A DNA stretch of 36,939 bases from Candidatus Sungbacteria bacterium RIFCSPLOWO2_01_FULL_54_21. Lineage in GTDB: Bacteria > Patescibacteriota > Minisyncoccia > Sungbacterales > HO2-52-23. Positions 35,728 to 36,939 of the stretch are shown piece after piece. Location of the stretch: positions 1 through 36,939 of the forward strand of contig MHQR01000001.1 of NCBI GenBank assembly GCA_001820725.1, given 5' to 3'. Within the stretch, counting starts at the first letter, position 1. Each line of letters begins with the position of its first letter. The translations under genes were made by a program, and so were the position numbers. The notes under the pieces are model-generated. The model ran no database searches. It had not been told where the DNA came from and was given only the letters and a program-made list of their open reading frames with translations.

Positions 35728-36327
35728 TCAAAACATGATATCCTCTTCTGCGCGTTTGTAGTCGTGAATTTCGTCTTTGCTGAACCAGTGTTCGATTTCG
35801 TGCGCCGCTTCCGCGGGGTCGCCTGATGCGTGCACGAGGTTGTGTATGGCGCGCTTGTCCAGGTTGGCCAGCACCGGCGAGTCCACGGAGTAATCGCCGC
35901 GAATGGTACCCATTTCTGCAAATGCCGGCAGGGTCTTGCCTACGATTTTCCGCACCATGTCAATCGCGTGAATGCCGGAAATGATGATGGCGACCATGGG
36001 ACCTGACGTGAGGAAATCGGTATTCCATCCGTAAATGATCTCGCCGATCTTGAGCGGATCCGCAGTGCCTAGCTCTTTCACCGGATCTTTGTCGTATTTT
36101 TGGTACGAATCCAGCGTCTTCCCGCCCATGCCGCGAAGCCATACTTCGGTGCCCGGATAATGGCCGCGCGCGTGCTCCTCGCTCGGGCGCACAATTTTCA
36201 GAGCGATGATTTTCAAGCCGCGTTGTTCAATGCGTTTGATACATTCGCCCACCAGCCCGCGCTTCACGCCGTCGGGCTTTACCATCATGAATGTTCGTTC
36301 CTCTTTTGGATGCGTTGTCTGTATCAT
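35728..36327 (-). CDS. ndk: Nucleoside diphosphate kinase, long form
   Basis: ERTFMMVKPDGVKRGLVGECIKRIEQRGLKI, GTIRGDYSVDSPVL, NLVHASGDPAEAAHEIEHWFS. Confidence 0.92.
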   Translation of the reverse strand: MIQTTHPKEERTFMMVKPDGVKRGLVGECIKRIEQRGLKIIALKIVRPSEEHARGHYPGTEVWLRGMGGKTLDSYQKYDKDPVKELGTADPLKIGEIIYGWNTDFLTSGPMVAIIISGIHAIDMVRKIVGKTLPAFAEMGTIRGDYSVDSPVLANLDKRAIHNLVHASGDPAEAAHEIEHWFSKDEIHDYKRAEEDIMF

Positions 36328-36365
36328 AGAAAAAGGGTGTTAGATACTCTTTGTGTACCACACAT

Positions 36366-36939
36366 CTACCGGCCGATCAAGCGCCATCCTGCGCCGTCGC
36401 TCTCAATGCGGATGTCGCCCTCCTGATCCGTACGAAGCACGGCAATGTCCAATTGCGCAAGTCGTTCCATCACTTCCTGATGCGGATGGCCGTATCTGTT
36501 TTTCTTTCCCGCAGAAATCACAGCAACGTCAGGCGATACCGCTTTTAAAAATGTCTCTGTTGAAGACGTCTTTGATCCATGATGTCCGACTTTGAGAATA
36601 TCCGCGTCAAGCATGTCGGGTGATTCAAAAAGCAGACGGTATTCGAGCGCGCGCTCGGCGTCACCGGTGAGGAGCATGGCGGTGTCGCCATACGAAAGGC
36701 GGGAAATGATATTAGCGCCGTGGGGATGATTCGCTCCTGCGGTAACGTCTTCGGCAGGCGAGAGAATGTCGAGCACGACACCACTGCCCGCATCAATGCG
36801 CTGACCCTTGCGTGCGAGCACCACGGGAATTGCATACTGCTTTATCAATTTTTCCCACTCCTCGTATTCGGGCGTTCCGTATCCCACACCAGATGTCATG
36901 ACCATGCCGACCTCGTATCGTTTCAGCACATCCAAAAAA
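36366..36939 (-). CDS. ComEC/Rec2-like metallo-beta-lactamase domain (partial, runs off right edge)
   Basis: NIISRLSYGDTAMLLTGDAERALEYRLL, DADILKVGHHGSKTSSTETFLKAVSPDVAVISAGKKNRYGHPHQEVMERL. Confidence 0.85.
   Translation of the reverse strand, partial: FLDVLKRYEVGMVMTSGVGYGTPEYEEWEKLIKQYAIPVVLARKGQRIDAGSGVVLDILSPAEDVTAGANHPHGANIISRLSYGDTAMLLTGDAERALEYRLLFESPDMLDADILKVGHHGSKTSSTETFLKAVSPDVAVISAGKKNRYGHPHQEVMERLAQLDIAVLRTDQEGDIRIESDGAGWRLIGR

Noticed and set aside
1-36939. CRISPR arrays, IS elements and rRNA genes
   Set aside because: No regularly spaced repeat array, transposase or rRNA sequence was recognised by reading; the tandem repeats found are short and inside genes.

Overview
The window looks like a Patescibacteria/CPR (Parcubacteria-like) chromosomal segment; this is inferred from gene content, the missing uL30 gene and protein style, with no database search. 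The core is a long minus-strand str/S10/spc ribosomal cluster: rpsL, rpsG, [TA pair], fusA, [accessory genes], tuf, rpsJ, rplC-D-W-B, rpsS, rplV, rpsC, rplP, rpmC, rpsQ, rplN, rplX, rplE, rpsN, rpsH, rplF, rplR, rpsE, rplO, secY, adk, map. It is followed by ruvX, a GT2 glycosyltransferase, galT, tpiA and pgk, with ndh on the + strand. Three features are missing from the supplied ORF track: an RNase P RNA (about 4509-4913, -), a tRNA-Pro(GGG) (34099-34169, +) and rpmB/L28 (31560-31739, +). The main discovery is at the left end. A single minus-strand ORF, open from 3963 to the window edge and also absent from the track, encodes an HTH-TM-repeat fibre/adhesin-like protein interrupted by a 385-aa intein. 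Where a homing endonuclease often sits in an intein, this one carries a complete RelE/ParE-type toxin-antitoxin cassette on the opposite strand. Its C-terminal splice junction (VAHN|T) is also tandemly duplicated. Other notable items: a second TA pair inside the str operon, an orphan Phd-like antitoxin with a perfect palindrome, a three-copy interspersed palindrome with a duplicated promoter/terminator cassette, a tRNA-Pro overlapping a CDS stop and abutting a homing-endonuclease-like gene, and a candidate attenuator between rpsJ and rplC.
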